Shown: positions 41,408-49,875, numbered from the stretch's first letter. The stretch: DNA of 64,000 nucleotides from Nucisporomicrobium flavum (GCF_016464385.1 NZ_JADMLH010000006.1:62001-126000), one strand, 5' to 3'. Made by a program: numbers and translations. Notes: a model not told the origin generated them from the letters alone.

Positions 41408-42279
41408 GAAGGATCCGCCGGTTCCTGGCCACCCCGTTCGGCCTCGCCGTGCTCGCCTGCCTGGCGCTGGCCGGCTGGGCGCTGTGGTCCGGCGGCGTCC
41501 TGGACGGGCCGGTCGCCCGCGACGTGCGCACCTCGTCGGTGTACGCGGCACCCGGCACCGGCCTGGACGAGGCGGCCGCCGAGCGCGTCGTCGGTAACCG
41601 CCGGCTCGTCGTGCTGCTCCTCGAGCCGGGCGCGGACCTGCGGGAGGGCTGCGACCGGGTACGCCACGCCGCGGACGGCACGCTGGTGCTGGTCCTGGCC
41701 CGTGACGGCGACGAGTACGAGCGGTACGGCTGCGCGCTGCTGCCCGGGGTCGGCGACGAGAACTTCGGGCGCGCCTTCGTCGCCGAGACGACCATCAGCC
41801 GGGGCGTCGACCAGTTCCCCGACCGGCCGCTGGAGGCGCTGAAGGTCGTCGTGGTCAATTACGACACGCTCGTGCGCTCCGGCACGGTGCCCGACGGCTC
41901 CCGCACGATCAGCCCGTCGCTGCCGCGCTACCTGGTCGCCGCGGCGGCCGTGCTGGCGGTGCTGCTCGGCTCGGCCGTCGTCTTCGCGGCCGGGCGCCGG
42001 GCCGGGCGGCTGGCCGCGGACCGCCGCAGCCGGCTGGCCGAGGCCGGCGACGCCCGCACGGCGCTGAGCGCGGCGGCGGCCGTCCTGGCGCAGCAGATCA
42101 TCGACCTCGACGCCCGCGGCCCCGGGTCCGGCGCCTACCAGCGTCGATATCGGCGCCTGGTGTCCGGCTGCGCGGCGGTCCTCGGCGAGCTCGCGGCCGC
42201 CGACGAGCGGACGGCCGCGAAACTCACCGAACGGGTGGAGGCCCTCATCGCCGAGGGCCGGCGGCTGGGCGCCCCCTGA
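41404..42279 (+). CDS. Two-pass membrane protein of unknown function, third gene of cassette
   Basis: The 291-residue protein repeats the plan of its upstream neighbour on a smaller scale: N-terminal membrane segment (FGLAVLACLALAGWALWSG), an extracytoplasmic domain of about 150 residues with two cysteines (EGCDRV, YGCALL), a membrane segment (YLVAAAAVLAVLLGSAVVFAAG), and a helical cytoplasmic tail (RSRLAEAGDARTALSAAAAVLAQQIIDLD...AKLTERVEALIAEGRRL). The ATG overlaps the previous stop (ATGA). It ends 1 bp before the convergent aldo/keto reductase stop, so nothing follows in the operon. Confidence 0.72.
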   Translation: MRRIRRFLATPFGLAVLACLALAGWALWSGGVLDGPVARDVRTSSVYAAPGTGLDEAAAERVVGNRRLVVLLLEPGADLREGCDRVRHAADGTLVLVLARDGDEYERYGCALLPGVGDENFGRAFVAETTISRGVDQFPDRPLEALKVVVVNYDTLVRSGTVPDGSRTISPSLPRYLVAAAAVLAVLLGSAVVFAAGRRAGRLAADRRSRLAEAGDARTALSAAAAVLAQQIIDLDARGPGSGAYQRRYRRLVSGCAAVLGELAAADERTAAKLTERVEALIAEGRRLGAP

Positions 42280-43290
42280 TCACAGCCCCGCGGTGTCGAG
42301 GCGTTCGAGCTGCTCCGGCGTCAGCTTGACGTCCAGCGCCGGGAGGGCGTCCTCGAACTGCTGCGGCGTACGCGGGCCGATCAGCGGCAGCACCCGGGGG
42401 CTGCCCTGGTGCAGCAGCCACGCCAGCACGAGCTGGTTCGGGGTCACGCCGGTCTCGGCGGCCACCTCGGCGAGCGCCGCGATGCGCGCGTCGGAGTCGG
42501 GGCCGGCGTACGCCTCCATCGCCCAGTGCCCGCCGCGCTTGGCCGCGTCGTCGTAGACCCCCTTGAGGATCGGCGAGTACGCCACCAGCGTCTGGTCGTC
42601 GTGCTCGCGCAGGTAGTCCAGCTGCTCGGCGCCGACGATCGACGCGCTGTCCACCCCACCGCGCGGGCGCAGGTACGTGTGCTGCTGCTGCACCGCCACG
42701 GGCAGCGGCCAGCCGTTGCGCTGGCACAGCTGCCGGATGCGCTCGAGCCGCCACGTCCGGACGTTCGACCAGCCCAGGTGGCGTACCTTGCCGGCGCGGA
42801 CGAAGCCGGCCAGCGTCTCGAGGGTCTCCTCCAGCGGGGTGCTCCGGTCGTCCACGTGGATGTAGTAGAGGTCCACGTGGTCGGTGCCGAGCCGCCGCAG
42901 GCTGCCGTCGAGGGCGTCACGCAACGTCTGCGCGCCCGCCCCCGCGAAGGTGCGCCGGGCCAGGTCCCAGTTCGCCTCGCCGTCGGCGTCCCACAGCTCC
43001 GGCGAGTAGTGCGGCAGAGCGCTGCCCTTGGTCGCGAGGAAGACCCGCTCCCGCCGGCCGCCCGCGCGCATCCACCGGCCGAGCAGTTCCTCGCTCTCGC
43101 CGCCGCGGCTGCCCCGCCGGGCCCACCACTCGTAGCAGTCGGCGGTGTCGATGAAGGACCCGCCCACCTCGAGATAGCGGTCCAGGATCCGGACCGAGTC
43201 GGCCTCATTCGTCGCGTTACCCATCTGCATGGCGCCGAGGGCGAGCACGCTCACCTGCTCGCCGGTGCGCCCCAGTTCCATCGTCTGCAC
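42280..43290 (-). CDS. Aldo/keto reductase
   Basis: The roughly 336-residue protein is an (alpha/beta)8-barrel AKR with the catalytic set visible: D and Y in FIDTADCYEWW, K in VFLATKGSA, and H in VDLYYIHVDD. RRLGTDHVDLYYIHV and HLGWSNVRTWRLERI are family signatures. It reduces aldehydes or ketones with NADPH. I placed the start at the GTG 43290, three codons before an ATG, because a promoter with a -10 box ends seven bases upstream, giving a leaderless message. A perfect palindrome sits between -35 and -10, the geometry of MerR-controlled genes. No MerR gene is in this window. Confidence 0.9.
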   Translation of the reverse strand: MQTMELGRTGEQVSVLALGAMQMGNATNEADSVRILDRYLEVGGSFIDTADCYEWWARRGSRGGESEELLGRWMRAGGRRERVFLATKGSALPHYSPELWDADGEANWDLARRTFAGAGAQTLRDALDGSLRRLGTDHVDLYYIHVDDRSTPLEETLETLAGFVRAGKVRHLGWSNVRTWRLERIRQLCQRNGWPLPVAVQQQHTYLRPRGGVDSASIVGAEQLDYLREHDDQTLVAYSPILKGVYDDAAKRGGHWAMEAYAGPDSDARIAALAEVAAETGVTPNQLVLAWLLHQGSPRVLPLIGPRTPQQFEDALPALDVKLTPEQLERLDTAGL

Positions 43291-43297
43291 GCAGATG

Positions 43298-43328
43298 ACG
43301 CTAGGACCTGGAGCGCGCTCCAGGTCAA
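43298..43328 (-). promoter_or_regulatory. MerR-type promoter/operator between the AKR and amidohydrolase genes
   Basis: On the minus strand TTGACC and TAGCGT are separated by 19 nt, the stretched spacing used by MerR regulators. The palindrome ACCTGGAGCGCGCTCCAGGT (43306-43325, extended one base on each side) lies between the boxes. The -10 box is seven bases from the GTG at 43290. On the other strand GATGCT (43340-43345) is six bases before the amidohydrolase ATG, so one operator may act on both genes. Confidence 0.75.
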
Positions 43329-43351
43329 CACCTTCGTGCGATGCTCCAGCC

Positions 43352-44968
43352 ATGGATCTGCTCTTCACCGGCGGCCCGATGTTCGGTACGGACGCGAGCG
43401 CGCTGCTCGTCCGCGACGGCCGCATCCTCGCCATCGGACACGACGACGTGCGCGAGCTGGCCGGGCCGCGTACCGAGGTGGTGGACCTGCGCGGGCGGCT
43501 GCTGCTGCCGGGCTTCCAGGACGCCCACGTGCACGCCGTGTTCGGCGGGCTGGAACTGGGCCTGTGCGACCTCAGCGGCACCACCGACGTCGCCGAGTAC
43601 CTGCGCCGGGTGCGAGCGTACGCGGACGGGCACCCGCTCGAGGAGTGGATCGTCGGGGGCGGATGGTCGATGGAGAGCTTCCCGGGCGGCGTACCGGGCC
43701 GGGACCTGCTCGACCGGGTGGTGCCCGACCGGCCGGTGTTCCTCATGAACCGCGATCACCACGCCGCGTGGGTGAACAGCCGGGCCCTCGACCTGGCCGG
43801 CGTCACCGCCCGTACGCCCGATCCCGCCGACGGGCGCATCGACCGCGGGCCCGGCGGCGACCCGGTGGGCGGGCTGCAGGAGGGCGCGATGGCGCTGGTC
43901 GAGGCGCTGGTCCCGGCCGCCACCCCGGCCGACCGGCTGGCCGGGCTGCTGCGGGCGCAGCGGCTGCTGCACTCGCTGGGCGTGACCGCCTGGCAGGACG
44001 CGATGCTGTGCGCCACCAACGGCTATCCCGATGTCGCGGACGCCTACCTGACCGCCGCCACGGACGGTTCGCTGGTCTCCCCCGTCGTGGGAGCGCTGTG
44101 GTGGGACCGCGAGCGCGGCGCCGAGCAGATCCCGTCGCTCGTGGACGAACGTGAGCGGTTCACGGCCGGACCGCTGCGCAGCGGCACGGTCAAGTTCATG
44201 CTCGACGGCGTCGCCGAGAACTTCACGGCCGCGATGACGGCACCGTACCGCGACGCGTGCGGGCACCCGACGGACAACAGCGGGCTGTCCTTCATCGACC
44301 CCGCCGCCCTGCCCGGCTACGTCACCGAGCTGGACCGGCTCGGCTTCCAGGCGCACTTCCACGCGCTGGGTGACAGGGCGGTGCGCACGGCCCTCGACGC
44401 GGTCGCGGCCGCCCGGGCGGCCAACGGGCCGAGCGACACCCGTCCGCACCTCGCGCACCTGCAGGTCGTTCACCCGGATGACGTACGGCGGTTCCGCCCG
44501 CTGGGCGCGACCGCGAACGTGCAGGCGCTGTGGGCCGCGCACGAGCCGCAGATGGACGAGCTGACGATCCCGTTCCTCGACCCGGAGCTGGCCGGGCGGC
44601 AGTACCCGTTCGGGGACCTGCACCGCTCGGGCGCGCGCCTGGCCGCGGGCAGCGACTGGCCGGTGAGCAGCCCCGACCCGCTGCAGGCCGTGCACGTGGC
44701 GGTGAACCGGGTGCTGCCCGGCCAGGACCGGCCGGTGTTCCTGCCGGAGCAGCGGCTGGAGCTGGCGACGGCGCTGCGGGCGTACACGTCGGGGTCGGCG
44801 TACGTGAACCATCTCGACGACAGCGGCACGCTGAGCGCGGGCAGCCGCGCGGACCTGGTGGTGCTGGACCGGGACCCGGCGGCCGGGCCGCCGCAGGAGA
44901 TCGCCGCGGCCCGGGTGGCGATCACCTACGTCGCCGGGGAGCGGGTCTACTCCTCGCGCGACGCGTGA
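43352..44968 (+). CDS. Amidohydrolase 3 family metal-dependent hydrolase
   Basis: The 538-residue protein has the amidohydrolase features: metal-binding HVH in FQDAHVHAVFGG, the histidine region FQAHFHALGDRAV, and the late Asp motif AAGSDWPVSSPDPLQAVH, with the small N-terminal beta domain (LLVRDGRILAIG) closing at the C-terminus (GSRADLVVLDRDP). Family 3 members include D-aminoacylases and related deacylases; the substrate is not clear. The ATG at 43352 is six bases after a GATGCT -10-like box. It is divergent from the aldo/keto reductase across the MerR-type operator. The last 22 bases overlap the convergent coiled-coil gene. Confidence 0.9.
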   Translation: MDLLFTGGPMFGTDASALLVRDGRILAIGHDDVRELAGPRTEVVDLRGRLLLPGFQDAHVHAVFGGLELGLCDLSGTTDVAEYLRRVRAYADGHPLEEWIVGGGWSMESFPGGVPGRDLLDRVVPDRPVFLMNRDHHAAWVNSRALDLAGVTARTPDPADGRIDRGPGGDPVGGLQEGAMALVEALVPAATPADRLAGLLRAQRLLHSLGVTAWQDAMLCATNGYPDVADAYLTAATDGSLVSPVVGALWWDRERGAEQIPSLVDERERFTAGPLRSGTVKFMLDGVAENFTAAMTAPYRDACGHPTDNSGLSFIDPAALPGYVTELDRLGFQAHFHALGDRAVRTALDAVAAARAANGPSDTRPHLAHLQVVHPDDVRRFRPLGATANVQALWAAHEPQMDELTIPFLDPELAGRQYPFGDLHRSGARLAAGSDWPVSSPDPLQAVHVAVNRVLPGQDRPVFLPEQRLELATALRAYTSGSAYVNHLDDSGTLSAGSRADLVVLDRDPAAGPPQEIAAARVAITYVAGERVYSSRDA

Positions 44969-45705
44969 GCGTGCCGCCCCGACCGGTCCTCGTCGTCGTC
45001 CTCGTCGGCCTCGTGGGCGTCCTGCGCCGGCTCGGCCTCCTCGACGATCTCCGCCACGACGGCCGGCTCCTCCTCGTGCGGGAGCTCGCCGACGACCTGC
45101 GGCTGGTCGACCCAGAGGGCGCGCAGCTGGGTCTGCATGAAGCCGGTCAGCCGGGCGCGGTACTCGCGGTCGAAGCGCTCCAGGGCCTCGATCTGCTGCT
45201 GCAGCGCCTCGCGCCGGGCGCCGAGGCTGCCGACCACGTCGTCGTAGCGCTGCTGGGCGGCCAGGCGCAACTGGTCGGCGTTGGCCTGGGCGTCGGCGGT
45301 GATCCGGCCCGCCTCGCCGCGCGCCTCGAGCACCACCTTGGCGGCGCTGCGCTGGGCCTCCTCGGCGCGCATCTGGGCGTCGCGGGCGGTCTGCTCCGCG
45401 GCGGCCCGGGCGTCGAGCAGCACCTGCTCGGCCTCACGCCGCACGTTGTGCGCGTGCATCTGGGCCTCGCGACTGATCTCCTCGGCCGCGGCGAGCGCCT
45501 CGGTGCGGATCTTGTCGGCCTCGTGCTGGGCCCGGGCCAGGTGCTCCTCGGCGGTGCGCTGCGCCATGGTTAGCACCTGCAGCGCCTGCGCGGACGGCAC
45601 CCCCTGCCCGTTGGGGTTGATCAGGGCGTGTTCCGACGTGGCGCCTTCGGGGTGGGTCCCGTTGAACATGACCTTCACGCGATCCTTCATCCGATTGTCC
45701 GTCAC
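44947..45705 (-). CDS. DivIVA-like coiled-coil protein
   Basis: The 252-residue protein is a long coiled coil: an N-terminal region with LTMAQRTAEEHLARAQHEADKIRTEALAAAEEISREAQMHAHNVRREAEQVLLDARAAAEQTARDAQ, heptad repeats to about residue 190 and an acidic tail (DEDDDEDRSGRHAHASREE). This pattern is typical of DivIVA/Scy/FilP-type proteins that organise polar growth in actinobacteria, although the conserved DivIVA N-terminal dimer motif is not clear. The GTG start is preceded by a perfect AGGAGGT. It is convergent with the amidohydrolase gene and downstream of the membrane-protein gene at 45780. Confidence 0.78.
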   Translation of the reverse strand: MTDNRMKDRVKVMFNGTHPEGATSEHALINPNGQGVPSAQALQVLTMAQRTAEEHLARAQHEADKIRTEALAAAEEISREAQMHAHNVRREAEQVLLDARAAAEQTARDAQMRAEEAQRSAAKVVLEARGEAGRITADAQANADQLRLAAQQRYDDVVGSLGARREALQQQIEALERFDREYRARLTGFMQTQLRALWVDQPQVVGELPHEEEPAVVAEIVEEAEPAQDAHEADEDDDEDRSGRHAHASREE

Positions 45706-45779
45706 CGAGACCTCCTAGAACGGCGGCATGCTACCAACGGCGACGACGCATCCGCGAGCCGCAGAGAGCAACCGTTCGA

Positions 45780-46310
45780 TCACCCGGAGCAAGCTCCATT
45801 GCCGCCGGTGAATGCGGCCGCGACCATGGCGGGCAGGCCGCTCGCGGTGCTCGAATCGCCACTGCTCATGGCGGCGACGAGGACGCCACCGCAGACACAG
45901 AGCAGAATCACGCCCACGACGGCGAGCATCGCGATGGTGAAGGCCATGCCGGGGTACTTCTGCGGCGGGGCGCCGAGCGCGCCGCGCATGAAGGCCACCA
46001 TCGGGGCGCGGTATTCCAGCTCGACGGTCTGGCCGGGGTGCACGGTGACACCCAGATCGGCGACACCCACCCGGGACGGCAGCAGGTACGGCACGTGCAC
46101 GTGGACGTGGTGCTGACCGGCGGGCACCGGCACGACCGTACGGCCCCACGCGTTCCCGGCCGGGTGACCGTTGACCTCCACCACCGGCTTGAACAACCCC
46201 AGCAGGAAGGCGAGCGGGTTGTACTTGAGGGTGAGCGCGACGGCTCCCCCGCCCTGCGGCGGCGGTCCCCACTGCTGCTGCGGCTGCTGGGGCTGCTGGT
46301 GGTCGTACAT
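45780..46310 (-). CDS. Membrane protein with Gln/Pro-rich N-terminus
   Basis: The 176-residue protein begins with a Gln/Pro-rich stretch (DHQQPQQPQQQWGPPPQGGG), followed by a beta-rich soluble region with the pattern VEVNGHPAGNAWGRTVVPVPAGQHHVHVHVPYLLPSRVGVADLGVTVHPGQTVELEYRAP, and one membrane segment near the C-terminus (AFTIAMLAVVGVILLCVCGGVLVA). I recognise no named family; a carboxypeptidase-regulatory-like fold is possible. The ATG follows AGGAG about seven bases upstream. It lies between the coiled-coil gene and the divergent P450. Confidence 0.65.
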   Translation of the reverse strand: MYDHQQPQQPQQQWGPPPQGGGAVALTLKYNPLAFLLGLFKPVVEVNGHPAGNAWGRTVVPVPAGQHHVHVHVPYLLPSRVGVADLGVTVHPGQTVELEYRAPMVAFMRGALGAPPQKYPGMAFTIAMLAVVGVILLCVCGGVLVAAMSSGDSSTASGLPAMVAAAFTGGNGACSG

Positions 46311-46473
46311 GGAGTGGCTCCTAACCCGAATGACGGCGCGCCGCACGATACGGCTCACGGCGCCCGCCGCGGTCGCCGGGGTTCCGTTCAACGACGCCCA
46401 TCTATTACTATCCGTGTCTTCGAGATAGCTCAGCGTGTCTTGATCCCGATCGTCCGCGATGGCAGGAGCAGGC

Positions 46474-47679
46474 ATGACAGACACCCGGCAGGCCGGTGCG
46501 GCGCGTGCGTACCCGTTCAGCGACCCCGACCGCCTCGACCTCGACCCCCTCTACGCCCAGCTGCGCCGCGAGGAACCGGTGACCCGGGTCCGGCTGCCGT
46601 TCGGCGAGGAGGCCTGGCTGGCCACCCGCCTCCAGGACGTCAAGACCGTCCTCGGCGACCTGCGGTTCAGCCGCGCCGCCGCGGTGGGGCGCGACGAGCC
46701 GCGGACCACGCCCCGGCAGATCGGCACCGGCATCCTGTCGATGGACCCGCCGGACCACAGCCGGCTGCGCCGCCTGGTCGCCAAGGCGTTCACCGCCCGC
46801 CGGGTGGAACAGCTGCGCCCGGGCACCACCGACATCGCGAACGAGCTGATCGACGCCATGGTCGCGGCGGGACCGCCGGCCGACCTGGTGGAGGCCTTCT
46901 CCACCCCGCTGCCGGTACGCGTGATCTGCCGGCTGCTGGGCGTACCGCCCGAGGACCAGCACCTGTTCCGGACGTGGTCCGAGGCGATCGTGTCCACCAC
47001 GTCGCTGACGCCGGAGCGGATCGGCGAGTACATGGCGAGCCTGCACGCGTACATGGCGGGGCTGATCGCGCAGCGGCGCACGACGCCGACCGACGACCTG
47101 ATCGGTGCGCTGGTGCTGGCCCGCGACAACGAGGACCGGCTGAGCGAGCAGGAGATGGTGGAGCTGGCCGCCGGGCTGCTGGCGGCCGGGCACGAGACCA
47201 CGGTCACCCAGATCTCCAACTTCATGTACGTGCTGCTGACCCACCCGGCGAAGCTGGCGGAGCTGCGCCAGGACCCGGAGCGCATCCCGGGCGCCGTGGA
47301 GGAGCTGCTGCGATACGTGCCGCTGGGGGCCGCCGCTGCGTTCGCCCGCTACGCCACCGAGGACCTCGAGCTGGGCGGTGTGCGGATCCGCGCCGGCGAG
47401 CCGGTGATCCCGGCGCTGTCCGCGGCCAACCGGGACGCGTCGGTGTTCGGCGAGGCGGACGACCTGGACTTCACCCGGGAGGCGAACCCGCACGTCGGCT
47501 TCGGCCACGGCGTGCACCACTGCCTGGGCGCGCAACTGGCCCGGATGGAGCTGCAGGTGGCACTGCGGACGCTGCTCGGCCGGCTGCCGGAGCTGCGGCT
47601 GGCGGTGGACGAGAAGGATCTGCCGTGGAAGACCGGCCTGCTGGTCCGCGGCCTGCGCGAACTGCCCGTCGTCTGGTGA
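46474..47679 (+). CDS. Cytochrome P450
   Basis: The 401-residue protein has the P450 landmarks: I-helix AGHETT (H240-E241-T242-T243), K-helix ExxR as E277-L-L-R280, and the heme motif FGHGVHHCLGAQLAR with the cysteine at C350. It is a soluble class I bacterial P450 that needs a ferredoxin and reductase from elsewhere; the ferredoxin reductase at 1966 is not adjacent. Members usually hydroxylate secondary metabolites or other small molecules. The ATG at 46474 follows AGGAGCAGGC; the upstream in-frame ATG at 46459 is less likely. No biosynthetic genes flank it. A near-repeat and a hairpin follow the stop. Confidence 0.92.
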   Translation: MTDTRQAGAARAYPFSDPDRLDLDPLYAQLRREEPVTRVRLPFGEEAWLATRLQDVKTVLGDLRFSRAAAVGRDEPRTTPRQIGTGILSMDPPDHSRLRRLVAKAFTARRVEQLRPGTTDIANELIDAMVAAGPPADLVEAFSTPLPVRVICRLLGVPPEDQHLFRTWSEAIVSTTSLTPERIGEYMASLHAYMAGLIAQRRTTPTDDLIGALVLARDNEDRLSEQEMVELAAGLLAAGHETTVTQISNFMYVLLTHPAKLAELRQDPERIPGAVEELLRYVPLGAAAAFARYATEDLELGGVRIRAGEPVIPALSAANRDASVFGEADDLDFTREANPHVGFGHGVHHCLGAQLARMELQVALRTLLGRLPELRLAVDEKDLPWKTGLLVRGLRELPVVW

Positions 47680-47729
47680 CACACCGGCCCGGGATGCCTC
47701 CCGTCATCCGGTGACACACCGGCCCGGGA
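47665..47729. repeat. Short direct repeat across the P450 stop codon
   Basis: A 30-base block starting CCCGTC and ending ACACCGGCCCGGGA is repeated at 47665 and 47700, a 35-bp period with 28 of 30 matches. The first copy contains the P450 stop. The second copy forms the left arm of the following terminator. It looks like a local duplication. Confidence 0.8.
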
Positions 47730-47750
47730 GCTGGACGGCTCCCGGGCCGG
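47719..47750. terminator. Hairpin terminator after P450
   Basis: CCGGCCCGGGAGC (47719-47731) pairs perfectly over 13 bp with GCTCCCGGGCCGG (47738-47750) around a 6-nt loop. It lies between the convergent P450 and peptidase genes and should end transcription from both. Confidence 0.8.
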
Positions 47751-47757
47751 CTTGCGG

Positions 47758-49350
47758 TCAGCGGATCGTGACCAGCTCCCGCAGCGGGACCCGGCTCGCG
47801 CCGGCGGTCGCGCTGAGGCTCTTCGCCGCGGCGGCCGTGGGGTCCGGCGCCGGGACGGGCTCGCACTGCTTGTCGGACCGGTTACCAGGCACCCGGGTCG
47901 GCAGCGCGCCGGTGTCCAGGTACGCGGCGATGGTGTCGTCGGTGCAGGCGACCCCGTTGAGCGAGCCGGCGTGCGTGGTGCCGCCGACGCCCTCGAGGAG
48001 CACCGAGCGCGGGAAGCGCTTGCGGACCTCGAGGCTGCCCGAGTACGGCGTGGCGGCGTCCTTGGTCTCGCTGATCAGCAGGATCGGCGGGACCTTCTTG
48101 CCGTTGACCGTGACGGGCTTGCCCGGCTTGGCGCCCCAGTTCAGGCAGGGCGCGTTGTACCAGGCGTTGTTCCAGGTGATGAACGGCGCCTTCGCGTACG
48201 TGCGCCAGTTGTCACGCTTCCACTTGGCCCAGCTCTGCGGCCACTTGACGTCGCTGCACTGGGTCGCGAGGTACATGGCGTAGTTGTTGTCGGCGCCGGG
48301 CTCGCCCGGGGCGGCGTACTGCGCCTCGAGCGGCTTGGAGTCGCCGTCGTTGACCCACGCCGCGAACGCCTCGGCCACGTCCTGCCAGCCGAACACGTAG
48401 TAGCCCGCGGACACGAAGATGTCGTTCCACTCGTCCGGGCCGATGATGCCGCCGGCCGGCTTCTTGCGCAGCTGCTGCAGGGTCGCGTAGTACTTCTTCT
48501 TCACGACCTTGGCAGTGGTGCCGAGGTGGTACACGGAGTCGTACTTGGCCACCCACGCGAAGTAGATGTCCATGTTCTTGTCGAACGCCACGTCCTGGTC
48601 GAGGTTGGCCGCGTACCAGACGCGCCGCGGGTCGACGTTGCCGTCGAACACCATGCGGCGCACCTTGTCGGGGTGCAGCGTCGCGTAGACCTGGCCGAGG
48701 TACGTCCCGTACGAGAAGCCGTAGTAGTTGATCTGCTTGGCGCCGAGCGCCTTGCGGATGCTCTCCATGTCGGCGACGGAGTCGGTGGTCTTGACGTGGT
48801 CGAGCAGCGCGCCGCCCGCCCGGTCACAGGCCTTCGCGTAACCCTTGGCCTTGGCCAGCCACGTCTTCTCCAGCGACCTCGTGACCGGCACGTAGTACGG
48901 CCGGTTGTAGCCGAAGTACTCGACGTCGCAGCTCAGCGACGGCTGGCTGGAGCCGACGCCGCGCGGGTCGAAGCCGATCCAGTCGTACTTCGTGCCGACG
49001 TCGCCGGGCACGTACTCGCCGAGCACCGACAGGGTCAGGCCGGAGCCGCCCGGGCCACCCGGGTTGGTCAGCATGACGCCCTGGTAGTCGGCCGAGGTGT
49101 GCTTGATCCGCGAGACGGCAATCTTGATCTTGGTGCCGCCCGGCTTCGCGTAGTCGAGGGGCACGGTCAGCAGGCCGCACTGCGCGCCCCGCGCCTTCAG
49201 CCCCGCGCTGGCGCACTCGCCCCAGGAGATGGGCGGCGGGGTGTAGCCGGCACCGGAACCGCTCTGGGCCTGCGCGGTGGACGGGATCACGCCGCCACCG
49301 ATCGCGAGCCCGACCGCGGCGGCAACGGTGGCCGCCAGAACTCTTCTCAT
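47758..49350 (-). CDS. Secreted tripeptidyl aminopeptidase-type alpha/beta hydrolase (TAP family)
   Basis: The 530-residue protein starts at an ATG with GGAGG six bases upstream and has a signal peptide (about 1-28). It shows the S33/TAP architecture: LTNPGGPGGSG (oxyanion motif), FDPRGVGSSQPS, nucleophile S213 in YYGFSYGTYLGQVYA, an Asp region in ISETKDAATPYSG and a C-terminal histidine in GGTTHAGS. The C-terminal DUF-type TAP extension (VACTDDTIAAYL) is present. Such enzymes release tripeptides from proteins outside the cell. It is one gene between a terminator and the ChaB-like gene. Neighbouring peptidases at 34522 and 35792 are not close enough to share an operon. Confidence 0.9.
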   Translation of the reverse strand: MRRVLAATVAAAVGLAIGGGVIPSTAQAQSGSGAGYTPPPISWGECASAGLKARGAQCGLLTVPLDYAKPGGTKIKIAVSRIKHTSADYQGVMLTNPGGPGGSGLTLSVLGEYVPGDVGTKYDWIGFDPRGVGSSQPSLSCDVEYFGYNRPYYVPVTRSLEKTWLAKAKGYAKACDRAGGALLDHVKTTDSVADMESIRKALGAKQINYYGFSYGTYLGQVYATLHPDKVRRMVFDGNVDPRRVWYAANLDQDVAFDKNMDIYFAWVAKYDSVYHLGTTAKVVKKKYYATLQQLRKKPAGGIIGPDEWNDIFVSAGYYVFGWQDVAEAFAAWVNDGDSKPLEAQYAAPGEPGADNNYAMYLATQCSDVKWPQSWAKWKRDNWRTYAKAPFITWNNAWYNAPCLNWGAKPGKPVTVNGKKVPPILLISETKDAATPYSGSLEVRKRFPRSVLLEGVGGTTHAGSLNGVACTDDTIAAYLDTGALPTRVPGNRSDKQCEPVPAPDPTAAAAKSLSATAGASRVPLRELVTIR

Positions 49351-49476
49351 TCCTTGCCTCCACTCGGCCGCCGGCCTCCACACGAGACCAGCGGCTGATG
49401 GAGCCTAAACAACCCGGCATGGGAGGGCGCCACCCTCCGAACAGGCCGAAAACCGGACGCCCCGCGGCCGAGGGCG

Positions 49477-49875
49477 CTACTTCGCGCGCGCCTTGCGAGT
49501 CACCTTCGCGTTGGCCTTCTGGATGGCCTCGACCAGCTCGGACTTCTTCATCTTGCTGCGGCCGCCGATGTCGAGCTTCTTGGCCAGGTCCCGCAGGTGC
49601 TCCTTGCTGGCGTTCGCGTCGACCCCGCCGGCCGTCTTCGCCTTGGTGTCGCGGCCACCGGCGGCCTTCTTGTCGCTGGGGCCCTTCTTCGCCTTGGGCT
49701 CCCAGTGGTCGCCGACCTTCTCGAACGAGTGCTTCACCGCGGCGAGCGCCGTGCGGTGGGCGCGTTCGCCCTCGCCGTACTCCTCGACCGCGGAGTCGTG
49801 GGCCTTCACGTACGTGTTCTGGGCCTTCTTCGGCGACCGCTTCAGGGTGCCGGGCATGTCCTTGCGCGCTGGCAT
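49477..49875 (-). CDS. ChaB-like protein with C-terminal Rho_N/SAP-like motif
   Basis: The 132-residue protein is strongly basic. The first 60 residues (LKRSPKKAQNTYVKAHDSAVEEYGEGERAHRTALAAVKHSFEKVGDHW) match ChaB, described as a regulator of cation transport but now also linked to nucleoid or phage functions. The C-terminal part (SKEHLRDLAKKLDIGGRSKMKKSELVEAIQKAN) looks like a Rho_N or HeH/SAP nucleic-acid-binding motif, joined by a Lys/Gly/Ala linker. It lies next to the Na+/H+ antiporter gene in the same direction, 73 bp downstream of its stop, which would suit a cation link. The combination suggests DNA or RNA binding. Confidence 0.8.
   Translation of the reverse strand: MPARKDMPGTLKRSPKKAQNTYVKAHDSAVEEYGEGERAHRTALAAVKHSFEKVGDHWEPKAKKGPSDKKAAGGRDTKAKTAGGVDANASKEHLRDLAKKLDIGGRSKMKKSELVEAIQKANAKVTRKARAK

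Noticed and set aside
36643..49000. Possible secondary-metabolite cluster (P450, methyltransferase, exporter, Lrp)
   Set aside because: The genes are scattered with housekeeping-type neighbours, and there is no synthase, NRPS, PKS, terpene or RiPP core.
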